This document shows positions 35,263 to 44,177 of a stretch of DNA of 48,505 nucleotides, piece after piece. Numbering within the stretch: the stretch's first letter is position 1; each line of letters starts with the position of its first letter. The translations under genes were made by a program, and so were the position numbers. The notes beneath the pieces are model-generated. The model was not told the DNA's origin, searched no databases, and saw only the letters and a program-made list of their open reading frames with translations. This stretch comes from Pseudomonadota bacterium (GTDB lineage: Bacteria > Pseudomonadota > Gammaproteobacteria > Steroidobacterales > Steroidobacteraceae): contig JAJYFF010000017.1 of NCBI GenBank assembly GCA_021785405.1, positions 1-48,505 on the forward strand. Reading direction: 5' to 3'.

Positions 35263-36731
35263 CCGCCGCGTGGCGGTTCGCCGCCGCCGAGCGCGAGGTA
35301 GAGCAGCGCGGTGTCCTGCAGGCGCTGCGCGCGCGCCCGCACGAGCTCGAGCTCCGAGCGGTTGAGCTGGCGTTCGGCGTCGATCACGCTCAGCACGCCG
35401 ACTGCGCCTTCGCGGTAGCTGGTCCGCATCAGTGCGAGCGCGTCGGCCGCGGTGCGCCGCGCCGCGAGCTGGGCGCGCACCTCCGCATCGTCGTTCTGCA
35501 GCGCACGCAGCACGTCGGCGACCTGGGCGAACGCCTCGAGCAACGTGCGCTGGTAGTCGGCGAGCGACGCGCGATAGGTGTCGATCGCTGCGCGCCGGCG
35601 CGCCCGCAGCGTGCCGCCGTCGAACAGCGGCGCGGTCAGGCCCGCGGCCATCGCCCATGCGTTCCCGCCCGCGTCGAACAGCCCCCCCGGCGACAGCGCC
35701 TGCTGGGTCGTGTTCGCCGACAGGGTGATCTGCGGATACAGATTCGCGGTCGCGATCCCGATCGCCGCGCTCGCCGCGTGCAGCTCGGACTCGGCCGCGA
35801 GGATGTCCGGCCGCGACCGGGCCAGACGCGACGGCAGCGCGAGCGGCAGGTCCTTCGGCAGACGCCAATCGCGCAGCGTCATGGCCGGCGGCGGCTGCGC
35901 CGCCGGCGCCGCGCCGGCGAGCATCGCGAGCGCGTGCGCGGCGACGCTGACGCGTTGCCGCAGCGGCGGCAGCAGGGTCTCGTCGCGTGCGAGCTGACTG
36001 CGCGCGCTGACCAGGTCCGGGAGCGTCGCGGAGCCCGCGGCCCGCGCCTTTTGGACGAGCGCGAGGTTCTCGCGGTCGTTCGCGACGATCCGCTCGATCA
36101 CGCCGAGTTCGCTGCGCGCGGTCGCGATCGCGAGCGCGTGCGCGAACACGTTGCCGGTGACCGCGAGCCGGGTCGCCGCGAGTTCCTCGGCGCGGAACGC
36201 CGCGAGCGCCCGCTCGCGCTCCACGGTGCGCCGTTCACCGCCCGCCAGGTCGAGCACGTAGCTCACCTGCGGCCCGACCGTGTAGTACGTGAACGGCGGG
36301 ATCACGAAGTGGGTCGGACCGAACAGCGAGACGCCGTACTTCTGCCGGCCGGCGACGCCGTTCAGCGACAGCTGCGGCCAGAGCGCGCCGGTCGCCGCGC
36401 GCTGCGCCTCGCGCGCGGCCGCGAGCGAGGCCCGTGCCGACGCGAGCGTGTCGTTGTGCGCGAGCGCGGCGCGCATCGTCCGATCGAGCGGGGCGCAGCC
36501 GAATGCGGTCCACCAGGTCGCGGCGACGGTCGACCCGGGTACGGTGCGCTGGCTCGGCGTGTCGATCCGATCCCCATGCACGGTGAAACTCGCGACCGCC
36601 GGCGGCGCCGGCGGCGAGAAATCGGGCCCGGCGGTGCAGCCGGCGAGCGCGAGCGCGGCGCAGAGCGTGAGCGCGCCGGTGCGCGTGCGGCGCCTGGGAC
36701 GGGTGGCGGGTCGAGGCGGGTGTCGCGGCAT
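35259..36731 (-). CDS. NodT-family outer membrane efflux lipoprotein
   Basis: A 490-residue TolC-like channel subunit. The arginine-rich N-terminus leads to a lipobox LALAGC (C32), so it is lipid-anchored. Two repeated OEP regions follow, with DRTMRAALAHNDTLASARAS, YVLDLAGGERRTVERERA, SRPDILAAESELHAASAAIG and APLFDGGTLRARRRAA. It would form the trimeric outer membrane duct for the EmrAB-type pump encoded just upstream (5-base gap). It overlaps the MFS_3 gene by four bases. Confidence 0.94.
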   Translation of the reverse strand: MPRHPPRPATRPRRRTRTGALTLCAALALAGCTAGPDFSPPAPPAVASFTVHGDRIDTPSQRTVPGSTVAATWWTAFGCAPLDRTMRAALAHNDTLASARASLAAAREAQRAATGALWPQLSLNGVAGRQKYGVSLFGPTHFVIPPFTYYTVGPQVSYVLDLAGGERRTVERERALAAFRAEELAATRLAVTGNVFAHALAIATARSELGVIERIVANDRENLALVQKARAAGSATLPDLVSARSQLARDETLLPPLRQRVSVAAHALAMLAGAAPAAQPPPAMTLRDWRLPKDLPLALPSRLARSRPDILAAESELHAASAAIGIATANLYPQITLSANTTQQALSPGGLFDAGGNAWAMAAGLTAPLFDGGTLRARRRAAIDTYRASLADYQRTLLEAFAQVADVLRALQNDDAEVRAQLAARRTAADALALMRTSYREGAVGVLSVIDAERQLNRSELELVRARAQRLQDTALLYLALGGGEPPRGG

Positions 36732-36736
36732 CAGGG

Positions 36737-38254
36737 TCACTCCATCGCGGCGATCGTCTCGCCGCCCGCGATCGGGCCTCCGCGGCGCAGCAGCAACAGG
36801 AACGGGATCAGCGCGATCGTCATCCACATGATCAGCTTGAAGTCGTCGATGTACGCGATCATCGCCGCTTGCCGCGTGACCTCGGCGTTCAACGCGGCGA
36901 GGCCCGCCTCGCTCGCCGCCGCCGCGCCGAGCGCCGGGTTCGCGGCCGCGATGAACGGGGTCAAATGGGCCGCGAGGCTCGCATGCACGGTCTGCGTGTT
37001 GCGCGTGAGCAGCGTCTGCACCGCCGAGATCCCGATGCTGCTGCCGAGGTTGCGCAGCAGATTGAAGAACGCGGTGCCCTCGGTCCGGAAGCGCGCGGGG
37101 AGCGTCGCGAACGCCGCCGTGCTCAAGGGCACGTACACGAAGCCGACGCCGAATCCTTGCAGGATCCCGGACACGATGATCGGCCGGGAGTTCATCGTCA
37201 GCGAGAAATGCGTCATCTGCCAGGCCGCGACCGTCGTGACCGCGAGGCCGCTCGCCATCAGCACGCGCGCATCGACGCGTCCGACCAGGCGACCGACGAT
37301 GATCATCGCGAACAAGGTGCCGATGCCGCGCGGCGCGGTCACGAGGCCGGTGGTCACGACCGGGTAGTTCATCAGGTCCTGCAGCATCGGCGGCAGCAAC
37401 GCGAGCGTCGCGAACAGGACGACGCCGACCACGAAGATGAAAACGTTGCTCGCGACGAAGTTCGCGTCCTTGAACAGCGCGCGGTTGATGAACGGGTGCT
37501 CGTGGGTCAGCATATGCACGAGGAACAGGTACAGCGCGAGCCCGCAGACGATCGCTTCGATCACGATCTCCGGCGAGGAGAACCAGTCCTTGAGCTGGCC
37601 GCGGTCCATCACGATCTGCAGCGCGCCGATCGCGGCGCTCAAGGTCACGAAGCCGAAGAAGTCGAACGGCCTCGCGCGGTTGTCCTTGCGCGCCGGCAGG
37701 TAGATCAGCAGCCCGAGGAACGCGAGGATCCCGATCGGCACGTTGATGTAGAACACCCAGCGCCACGAGTAATTCTCGGTCAGCCACCCGCCGAGCGCGG
37801 GCCCGAGGATCGGTCCGAGCGTGACGCCGACGCCCCAGGTCGCCATCGCCCGGCCGTGCAGTTCGCGCGGGTTGATGTCGAACAGCACCGCCTGCGACAG
37901 CGGCACGAGCGCCGCGCCGCAAACGCCCTGCAGCAGCCGGAACAACACGATCTCGGTGATGTTCTGGGCGAGGCCGCACAGCGCCGAGGCGATCGTGAAG
38001 CCGGCGATCGAGACCAGGAACACGAGCTTGCGGTCGATGCGCGTCGCGAGCCAGCCGGTGAACGGGATCGTGATCGCGGCGGCGACGATGTACGAAGTGA
38101 GCACCCAGGTCATCTGGTCCTGGGTCCCGGACAGCGTGCCCTGCATGTGCGGCAGCGCGACGTTCGCGATCGTCGTGTCGAGCGCCTGCATGATCGTCGC
38201 GAGCATCACCGAGACGGTGATCACGCCGCGATTCAAGCCCGCCTCCGCGCTCAT
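36737..38254 (-). CDS. emrB: EmrB/QacA-type (DHA2) multidrug MFS pump
   Basis: A 505-residue, 14-span proton antiporter. Family motifs: MQALDTTIANVALPHMQG (motif D1), WVLTSYIVAAAITIP, TGWLATRIDRKLVF (motif A) and RLLQGVCGAALVPLSQA (motif B), and GPALGGWLTENYSWRWVFYI (motif C). It works with the membrane-fusion protein EmrA (four-base overlap upstream) and the outer membrane lipoprotein downstream to extrude hydrophobic drugs or fatty acids directly from the cell. Substrates cannot be inferred from sequence. Confidence 0.95.
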   Translation of the reverse strand: MSAEAGLNRGVITVSVMLATIMQALDTTIANVALPHMQGTLSGTQDQMTWVLTSYIVAAAITIPFTGWLATRIDRKLVFLVSIAGFTIASALCGLAQNITEIVLFRLLQGVCGAALVPLSQAVLFDINPRELHGRAMATWGVGVTLGPILGPALGGWLTENYSWRWVFYINVPIGILAFLGLLIYLPARKDNRARPFDFFGFVTLSAAIGALQIVMDRGQLKDWFSSPEIVIEAIVCGLALYLFLVHMLTHEHPFINRALFKDANFVASNVFIFVVGVVLFATLALLPPMLQDLMNYPVVTTGLVTAPRGIGTLFAMIIVGRLVGRVDARVLMASGLAVTTVAAWQMTHFSLTMNSRPIIVSGILQGFGVGFVYVPLSTAAFATLPARFRTEGTAFFNLLRNLGSSIGISAVQTLLTRNTQTVHASLAAHLTPFIAAANPALGAAAASEAGLAALNAEVTRQAAMIAYIDDFKLIMWMTIALIPFLLLLRRGGPIAGGETIAAME

Positions 38255-39309
38255 CGGAACGCGGCGAGCAGCGACGGTCGGTAGCCGGTGTCGACCCGCA
38301 CGGTCGCGCTCAGACCATCGTGCAGTGGCAAGCCATGCGTGTCGTCGAGACGGATCCGCACCGGCACGCGCTGCACGACCTTGACCCAGTTGCCGGTCGC
38401 GTTTTCCGGCGGCAGCAGCGAGAACGCGGCGCCCGTTCCCGGGCTCACGCTCGCGACGGTGCCCCTCAGCGGTCGATTCGGCCAGGCGTCGATCTCGACC
38501 CGCACCGGCTGACCCGCGCGCATGTGGGTCAGCGCGGTCTCCTTGAAGTTCGCGGTGATCCAGACGTCGCGGTCCGACACCAGCGCGAATACCGGAGTTG
38601 CCGCGGTCACGTAGTCGCCGGGCTGGAGCCGGTCGACCTGGGTCACGATGCCGTCGATCGGCGCGTAGACGGTCGTGTAGGAGATCTCGAGCTGCGTGCG
38701 ATCGAGCGCCGCTCGGGCCTGGCGCACGAGCGGGTGATCGTCGATCGCGATGTCCGCGCGGCCGCCGAGGCTCGCGAGCACGGTCGCCGCCGCCTGCTGG
38801 CTCGCATCGACCGCCTGTTCGGCCGCGAGCAGCGCCTGGGAGGCCTTGTCGAGCTGCGCGCGCGAGACGATCCCGCTCGCGGCGAGCCGCCGCTGCCGCG
38901 CGTATTCGCGCCGCTGGTACGCGAGCTCGTCGCGTGCGCCCTTCAAGTCCGCGAGCCGTTGCCGGTAGTTCGCCTTCAGCGCGCCGATCTGCAGGCGGGT
39001 CGCGGCGAGCCGCGCGGCGGCATCGCGCTCGGCGATCAGGAAGCGCTTGTCCTCGAGGCGGAACAGCAGCTGGCCGCGCCGCACGTGCTGGTTGTCCTTC
39101 ACATCGACGCTCTCGACGCGCGCCGATACGTTCGTGCTGATCGACACCCTCGCGGCGTGCACGTACGCGTCGTCGGTGCTCTGGTAGCGGGCCATCGCAA
39201 GCCAGATCCATAGCCCCGCGATCAGCATGACCAGCGGTACGCCGATCATCAGCCAGCCGCGGTGCCGGGCGAACCAGCTCGCGCTGCGCTCCGTGTGTTC
39301 GTCGGTCAT
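38251..39309 (-). CDS. emrA: EmrA/HlyD membrane-fusion protein
   Basis: A 352-residue periplasmic adaptor: one N-terminal membrane span (about 18-35, MIGVPLVMLIAGLWIW), the lipoyl half AYVHAARVSISTNVSARVES, a helical hairpin (about 90-200), the second lipoyl half TTVYAPIDGIVTQV and a beta-barrel region with WITANFKETALTHMRAGQPV. ATG 39309 has AGGA about 11 bases upstream; a longer start at 39345 lacks one. It is the first gene of a four-gene overlapping operon and faces the divergent lysR. Confidence 0.94.
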   Translation of the reverse strand: MTDEHTERSASWFARHRGWLMIGVPLVMLIAGLWIWLAMARYQSTDDAYVHAARVSISTNVSARVESVDVKDNQHVRRGQLLFRLEDKRFLIAERDAAARLAATRLQIGALKANYRQRLADLKGARDELAYQRREYARQRRLAASGIVSRAQLDKASQALLAAEQAVDASQQAAATVLASLGGRADIAIDDHPLVRQARAALDRTQLEISYTTVYAPIDGIVTQVDRLQPGDYVTAATPVFALVSDRDVWITANFKETALTHMRAGQPVRVEIDAWPNRPLRGTVASVSPGTGAAFSLLPPENATGNWVKVVQRVPVRIRLDDTHGLPLHDGLSATVRVDTGYRPSLLAAFR

Positions 39310-39355
39310 CGTCGATGGGTTCCTGCGGTGAACGTCGCCCATGATACGGCAGACC

Positions 39356-39409
39356 CATTCTTTGATAAACACCGTATAATTCGAATACATTGTTTGATGG
39401 AGTCGAATT
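39356..39409. promoter_or_regulatory. Divergent emrA-lysR control region with 11-bp direct repeats
   Basis: CATTCTTTGAT (39356-39366) is repeated with one mismatch as CATTGTTTGAT (39388-39398), 32 bp apart. TCGAAT occurs at 39381 and 39403. The first TCGAAT is part of an almost perfect palindrome, GTATAATTCGAATAC (39374-39388), which overlaps a perfect plus-strand TATAAT (39375-39380). A lysR transcript from there would have a short leader with GGAG seven bases before ATG 39410. The region is clearly AT-rich against its surroundings. This looks like a LysR operator array controlling both directions. Confidence 0.6.
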
Positions 39410-40339
39410 ATGCGGGGTACCGCGTACGCCCAGATGGAATGTTTCGTGGCCGTCGCCCGCCACGCGGGGTTCGCGAGTGCGGCGCGCTCGCTGCGGCTCG
39501 CGCCGTCGACGCTCAGCTCGGCGATCGTCGGCCTCGAGCAGCGGCTCGGTGTGCGCCTGTTCAACCGGACGACGCGCAGCGTGTCCCTGACCGAGGCCGG
39601 CGAGCGCCTGCTCGCACGGGTGCGGCCGGCGATCGACGAGATCGCGACCGCGGTCGAGGCGGTCAACGAGTTCCGCGACAAGCCCGCGGGGCGCCTGCGC
39701 CTCAGCGTGTCGACCGTGCCCGCGCAGCTGATGCTCGCGCCGCTCCTCGCACGCTTCCTCGCCGCGTACCCCGCGATCGAGGTCGACGTGGTCGTGTCGG
39801 ACGACGTGCGCGAGGACATCGCGAAGGGGCGCTACGACGCCGGGATCCGCTACGGACGGTGGATCGCGCAGGACATGACCGTCGTGCGCCTGTTGCCGAA
39901 CTCGCGGATCCTCGCGGTCGCCGCGCCGAGCTACCTCGGGCAGCGGCGGCCGCCCGCGGTCCCCCAGGATCTCGTCACCCACAACTGCGTCCGCTACCGG
40001 CGCTCGCCGAACGAGATCTCCCGCTGGCACTTCAAGAAGGGCCGCAAGGAACTCGACATCGACGTGCGCGGCAACCTGATCGTGAACAACGTGGACGTCG
40101 CGGTCCGGGCGATGCTCGACGGCGTCGGGATCGGCTACACCGTCGAGGCCTACGTGCAGGCGCATCTCGCGAACGGCGCACTGCGGCCGGTGCTCGAGGA
40201 CTGGGCGCCGCCGTGGGCGGGTTACTTCCTGTACTTCGCGAGCCGTCAGCTGGTCCCGGCGCCGCTGCGCGCGTTCGTCGATCACCTGCGCGCGCATCGA
40301 TCGGACTTGACGCGAACCGGATCCGCGGACACCGTGTAG
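39410..40339 (+). CDS. LysR-family transcriptional regulator of the efflux operon
   Basis: A 309-residue regulator. The winged-helix domain occupies residues 5-63 (MECFVAVARHAGFASAARSL, STLSSAIVGLEQRLGVRLFN, RTTRSVSLTEAG), followed by an effector domain with RLRLSVSTVPAQLMLAPLLA. This matches the AaeR/DmlR-like branch of LysR proteins, many of which control an adjacent divergent gene. The divergent gene here is emrA, so it probably senses a toxic aromatic or fatty compound and induces the pump (inference). GGAG seven bases upstream supports the ATG. Confidence 0.94.
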   Translation: MRGTAYAQMECFVAVARHAGFASAARSLRLAPSTLSSAIVGLEQRLGVRLFNRTTRSVSLTEAGERLLARVRPAIDEIATAVEAVNEFRDKPAGRLRLSVSTVPAQLMLAPLLARFLAAYPAIEVDVVVSDDVREDIAKGRYDAGIRYGRWIAQDMTVVRLLPNSRILAVAAPSYLGQRRPPAVPQDLVTHNCVRYRRSPNEISRWHFKKGRKELDIDVRGNLIVNNVDVAVRAMLDGVGIGYTVEAYVQAHLANGALRPVLEDWAPPWAGYFLYFASRQLVPAPLRAFVDHLRAHRSDLTRTGSADTV

Positions 40340-40368
40340 GGCGCGCGGCGGCGGCCCGGGGGAACGCG

Positions 40369-41277
40369 GTGAGGATGTTTCGGCGCCTGCGGACGGGAAT
40401 CATGTTGGCTCTGCTCGCGACGGCACCCGCGCGGGGCGCGGTCGTCGTGTCCTCGAAACTCTCGAGCGAGTCGGCGCTGATCGGGCAGATGATCCGGCTG
40501 GTGTTGAATGCGCATGGGATCCCGACCGTCGATCGGATGCGCCTCGGCACGACGCCGGTCGTGCGCGAGGCACTGCTCGCGGGCGAGATCGACCTGTACG
40601 TCGAGTACACCGGCGATGCCGCGTTCTTCTTCAACCAGCCCGCGAACCCGGCCTGGCAGAGTCTTCAGGCGGGCTATCGGCTCGGCGCCGCGCTGGACTA
40701 CGCGGCGCATCGGATCGTGTGGCTCACGCCGGCGCCCGCGGACGACGCGTGGGCGCTGGCGGTGCGCCGCGACGTCGCGACCGCGCAGGGGCTGCGCACG
40801 ATGAGCGACTTCGGACGCTGGGTCCGGCACGGCGGCGACGTGGTGCTCGCGTGCTCCGCGGAGTTCGCGAACGGCGGGACGCTCGCCGGTCTGGAGCGCG
40901 CCTACCGATTTCACCTGCGCTCCAGCCAGATGATCGTCTTGTCCGGCGGCGAGACCGCCGCGACGATCGCGGCCGCGGCCGCGGGCACCGATCACACGAA
41001 CACCGCGATGGTCTACGGCACCGACGGCGGCATCGTCGCGGCGAACCTGGTGCTGCTCACGGACGATCGGCACGCCGAGCCGATCTACGCGCCGGTACCG
41101 ATCGTCCGCGCGGCGGTGCTGGCGCGATATCCGCAGATCCGCGCGTTGCTGCGGCCGCTGATGCGCAGTCTCGACGGCGATACGCTGCGTGCGCTGAACG
41201 CCCGCGTGCAGATCGACGGTGAATCCGCCCGATCGGTCGCGGCGGACTATCTGGCCGCGACCGGGCTCGCGCGCTGA
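40369..41277 (+). CDS. osmF: Osmoprotectant ABC transporter, substrate-binding protein (YehZ/OsmF-like)
   Basis: A 302-residue periplasmic binding protein of the OpuAC type. The signal peptide lies at residues 1-25 (MLALLATAPARGA). VVVSSKLSSESALIGQMIRL and IDLYVEYTGDAAFFFN are the family hallmarks; the latter matches the choline/glycine-betaine site region. Gene order and lengths (302, 385, 318, 246 residues) match E. coli yehZYXW almost exactly, so the ligand may be glycine betaine with low affinity. GTG 40369 with GGGGGA upstream is chosen; ATG 40375 is possible. The stop directly abuts the permease ATG. Confidence 0.88.
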   Translation: MRMFRRLRTGIMLALLATAPARGAVVVSSKLSSESALIGQMIRLVLNAHGIPTVDRMRLGTTPVVREALLAGEIDLYVEYTGDAAFFFNQPANPAWQSLQAGYRLGAALDYAAHRIVWLTPAPADDAWALAVRRDVATAQGLRTMSDFGRWVRHGGDVVLACSAEFANGGTLAGLERAYRFHLRSSQMIVLSGGETAATIAAAAAGTDHTNTAMVYGTDGGIVAANLVLLTDDRHAEPIYAPVPIVRAAVLARYPQIRALLRPLMRSLDGDTLRALNARVQIDGESARSVAADYLAATGLAR

Positions 41278-42435
41278 ATGGCGGCGTTGCCGCGGATCGA
41301 CCGGCTCGGCACGCTGCTCGCGATCGCGGGCGGCGCGGCGCTCGCCGGCGCTCCGTTCGTCGTGTTCGAGCCGAACCGGATCGTGCCGGGCGTGCCGCTC
41401 GGGATCCTCGTCGCGTTGCCCGGCGCCGCCGCGATCGCGGTGGTCGGCGCGGCGGCGATCGCCGGGATCGTCGCGGTGTTCGTCGCGAACCCGCCGCTGC
41501 GGCTCGCCGCGAGTCTCGGCGCGTTCGTGGCGGTCGCGCTCGCGGCCGCCGCGGCCGGGAACGCGTTCACGCCGGCCGGCGATCTGATCGTGCGGATCGC
41601 GCCCGGCGCCGGTTGCTGGGTCGCGCTGGTCGCGTTCGGGCTGCTCGCGACCGACGCGCTGACGCGGCTGCGGCCCGGCCCGGGGATGCGGGTGCTGCTG
41701 CTCGCGGCGTTCTTCGCGGTCGCGCTCGCCGCGCTCGCGCACGGCACCTTCGACCATCTCTCGGTGATGCGCGAGTACCGCAGCAATGCCGGGCGGTTCG
41801 CGTTCGAGGCGCGGCGGCACGTGGAACTCGCGTTCGGCTCGCTCAGCGCGGCCCTGCTCGTCGGCTTGCCGCTCGGCGTGCTCTGCCACCGCGTCCCGCG
41901 CTTGCGCGCCGGGGTGCTGGGATCCTTGAATTTCGTGCAGACGATTCCGTCGATCGCGTTGTTCGGCATCCTGATGGCGCCGCTCGGTGCGCTCGCGGCG
42001 GCGGTGCCGCTCGCCGCGAGGCTCGGCGTCGCCGGCATCGGGGCGGCCCCGGCGCTCGTCGCGCTGTTCGCGTATTCGCTGCTGCCGATCGTCGCGAACA
42101 CGGTCGCCGGACTCGCGCGCGTGTCGCCGGCGGCGGTCGAGGCGGCACGCGGGATGGGGCTGACGCGCGGCGAGGTGCTCACGCGGGTCGAGTGGCCGCT
42201 CGCGCTGCCGGTGATCCTCACCGGCGTGCGGATCGTGCTGGTCCAGAACATCGGGCTCGTGACCATCGCCGCGCTGATCGGCGCCGGCGGACTCGGTACC
42301 TTCGTGTTCCAGGGAATCGGCGAGACCGCGATCGATCTCGTGCTGCTTGGCGCGCTGCCGACCGTCGCGCTCGCGATCGCCTCCTCGGTGTTGCTCGACG
42401 CGTTGATCGAAGTCGTCGGAGGAGCGAAGCGATGA
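41278..42435 (+). CDS. yehY: Osmoprotectant ABC transporter permease (YehY-like)
   Basis: A 385-residue permease, the same length as E. coli YehY. The first 170 residues are extra hydrophobic helices not found in most ABC permeases; the core permease domain follows (about 185-380), with RRHVELAFGSLSAALLVGLP, NFVQTIPSIALFGIL and the coupling-helix EAA loop VEAARGMGLTRGEVL. It pairs with YehW in the inner membrane. The stop overlaps the ATPase start (ATGA). Confidence 0.92.
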   Translation: MAALPRIDRLGTLLAIAGGAALAGAPFVVFEPNRIVPGVPLGILVALPGAAAIAVVGAAAIAGIVAVFVANPPLRLAASLGAFVAVALAAAAAGNAFTPAGDLIVRIAPGAGCWVALVAFGLLATDALTRLRPGPGMRVLLLAAFFAVALAALAHGTFDHLSVMREYRSNAGRFAFEARRHVELAFGSLSAALLVGLPLGVLCHRVPRLRAGVLGSLNFVQTIPSIALFGILMAPLGALAAAVPLAARLGVAGIGAAPALVALFAYSLLPIVANTVAGLARVSPAAVEAARGMGLTRGEVLTRVEWPLALPVILTGVRIVLVQNIGLVTIAALIGAGGLGTFVFQGIGETAIDLVLLGALPTVALAIASSVLLDALIEVVGGAKR

Positions 42436-43388
42436 TCGTGCTGGACGGCCTGACCAAGCGTTACGCAGCGAGCACCGTCGTCGACGCGGTCTCGATGCGG
42501 GTCGAGCGCGACTCGATCACCGCGATCGTGGGCACCTCGGGCTCCGGGAAGTCGACGCTGCTGCGGATGATCAACCGGCTGGTGGAGCCGTCGGCGGGCC
42601 GGGTGTGGATCGACGGCCGGGACACCGCCGACGAGCCGCCCCACCTGTTGCGGCGCCGGATCGGCTACGTGATCCAGGGCAACGGGCTGTTCCCGCATCG
42701 AACCGTCGCGCAGAACATCGCGACCGTGCCGCGGCTCCTCGGCTGGAGCGACGCGCGCATCGCGGCGCGCACCGCCGAGCTCCTGGAGGCCCTGCAGCTC
42801 GACCCGGTGCGCTACGCGGGCCAATACCCGCACGAGCTCTCCGGTGGCCAGCAGCAGCGGGTCGGGGTCGCCCGCGCGCTCGCGGCGGAGCCGAAGGTGC
42901 TGCTGATGGACGAGCCGTTCGGCGCGCTCGACCCGATCCTGCGCGCGAAGGCGCAGGAGGACCTGCTCGCGGTGCGCCGCCGGTTCGGGACGACGATCGT
43001 GCTGGTCACGCACGACATCGACGAAGCGTTCCGGCTCGGCGACCAGGTCGCGGTGATGCGCCACGGGCGCATCCTGCAGTGCGACCGCCCGGCCGCGCTC
43101 CTCACCCGGCCCGCGGATCCGTTCGTCGCCGAGCTTGCCGGACGCGGCGACCCGGCGCTGCGGTTGCTGTCCTTGACCACCGCCGGCGACGCCGCGGAAC
43201 CCGCCGCGGCGGGCGACGTCGACGATGGCGAGTCCGCGGTGCCCATTCCGGCCGACGCCTCGCTGCGCGAGGCGCTCTCGCTGCTCGTGTGGCGCGGCGC
43301 GCAGGCCGGCCGCGTCGTCGATCCCGACGGCCGCGTGCGCGGCGTGCTCCGCGTCGCCGCGATCCTCGCGCACGGGCGGCCGCGCTGA
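42432..43388 (+). CDS. yehX: Osmoprotectant ABC transporter ATP-binding protein (YehX-like)
   Basis: A 318-residue ATPase of the ProV/OpuCA type. Walker A is GTSGSGKST (K40), the Q-loop lies in IGYVIQGNGLFP, the signature is LSGGQQQR, Walker B is VLLMDEPFGALDP, and the H-loop is VTHDIDEA. After the ABC core a tail of about 80 residues contains one CBS-like half repeat (ASLREALSLLVWRGAQAGRV, then DPDGRVRGVLRVAAIL); such tails sense ionic strength in OpuA, though here it is short. It overlaps both neighbours. Confidence 0.94.
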   Translation: MIVLDGLTKRYAASTVVDAVSMRVERDSITAIVGTSGSGKSTLLRMINRLVEPSAGRVWIDGRDTADEPPHLLRRRIGYVIQGNGLFPHRTVAQNIATVPRLLGWSDARIAARTAELLEALQLDPVRYAGQYPHELSGGQQQRVGVARALAAEPKVLLMDEPFGALDPILRAKAQEDLLAVRRRFGTTIVLVTHDIDEAFRLGDQVAVMRHGRILQCDRPAALLTRPADPFVAELAGRGDPALRLLSLTTAGDAAEPAAAGDVDDGESAVPIPADASLREALSLLVWRGAQAGRVVDPDGRVRGVLRVAAILAHGRPR

Positions 43389-44128
43389 TGCGGCGCGCGC
43401 TTTCGCTGTGGCCGCTGCTCGCACTCGCGTTGCTCGCGGCCTTCCTCGTGGAGCCGCAGCGGTTCGCGCCGGTGTTCGCGCCGCTCACCACGTACGGCGC
43501 GCCGGCGATCTACGACCAGGGCAACCTGCTCGCGCTCGCGCTCGCGCATCTCGGGATCGTGTGCGTGGCCGCCGCCGCCAGCACGGTCGTCGCGGTCGGG
43601 CTCGGGATCCTGGTCACGCGCGAGGGCTGGACCGAGTGGCTCGCGCCGTCGCGGACGATCGTGAGCTTCGGCCAGACCTTTCCGCCGGTCGCGGTGCTCG
43701 CGATCGCGGTGCCGCTGGTCGGGTTCGGCGAGGAGCCGACGCTGATCGCGTTGTTCGCGTATGGATTGCTGCCGATCTTCGAGAACACGATCGCGGGCCT
43801 CGAGGGGTGCCCGCGGTCGCTGCGGGACGCGGCGGACGGGATGGGGATGAGCCCGCGGCAGCGGCTGTGGTCGGTCGAACTGCCGCTCGCGTTGCCGATG
43901 ATCCTCGAGGGCGTGCGTTTGTCGGTCGTGATCGACGTCGGCACGGCGACGATCGGATCGACCGTGGCCGCGAAAGGGCTCGGCGAGGTGATCATCGCGG
44001 GACTGTCATCGAACAACGCGGCGTTCGTGCTCCAGGGCGGGCTCGCGACGGGGTTGATCGCGATCCTGCTCTACGAGGCGCTCCGGGCCGTCGAACGGCG
44101 CGTGTGCCGCACGGTCCGGATCGACTGA
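43388..44128 (+). CDS. yehW: Osmoprotectant ABC transporter permease (YehW-like)
   Basis: A 246-residue inner membrane permease with about six spans. The core LRDAADGMGMSPRQRLWSVE is the EAA loop that docks on the ATPase, and VVIDVGTATIGSTVAAKGLG is conserved in OpuCB/YehW proteins. Its ATG shares one base with the yehX stop (TGATG). It completes the four-gene transporter, so no component is missing. Confidence 0.92.
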   Translation: MRRALSLWPLLALALLAAFLVEPQRFAPVFAPLTTYGAPAIYDQGNLLALALAHLGIVCVAAAASTVVAVGLGILVTREGWTEWLAPSRTIVSFGQTFPPVAVLAIAVPLVGFGEEPTLIALFAYGLLPIFENTIAGLEGCPRSLRDAADGMGMSPRQRLWSVELPLALPMILEGVRLSVVIDVGTATIGSTVAAKGLGEVIIAGLSSNNAAFVLQGGLATGLIAILLYEALRAVERRVCRTVRID

Positions 44129-44177
44129 CGCCCGCGCTACAATGCAGGTTGGGCGGCACGGGGATCGGGGCGCGAGC

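Noticed and set aside
39310-39819. N-terminal extension of EmrA across the control region
   Set aside because: It covers the divergent promoter and the LysR start, and adds no domain; ATG 39309 fits the family.
38255-40297. Long minus-strand frame joining emrB to a region antisense to emrA and lysR
   Set aside because: Only the part from ATG 38254 has MFS sequence; the rest is an antisense shadow.
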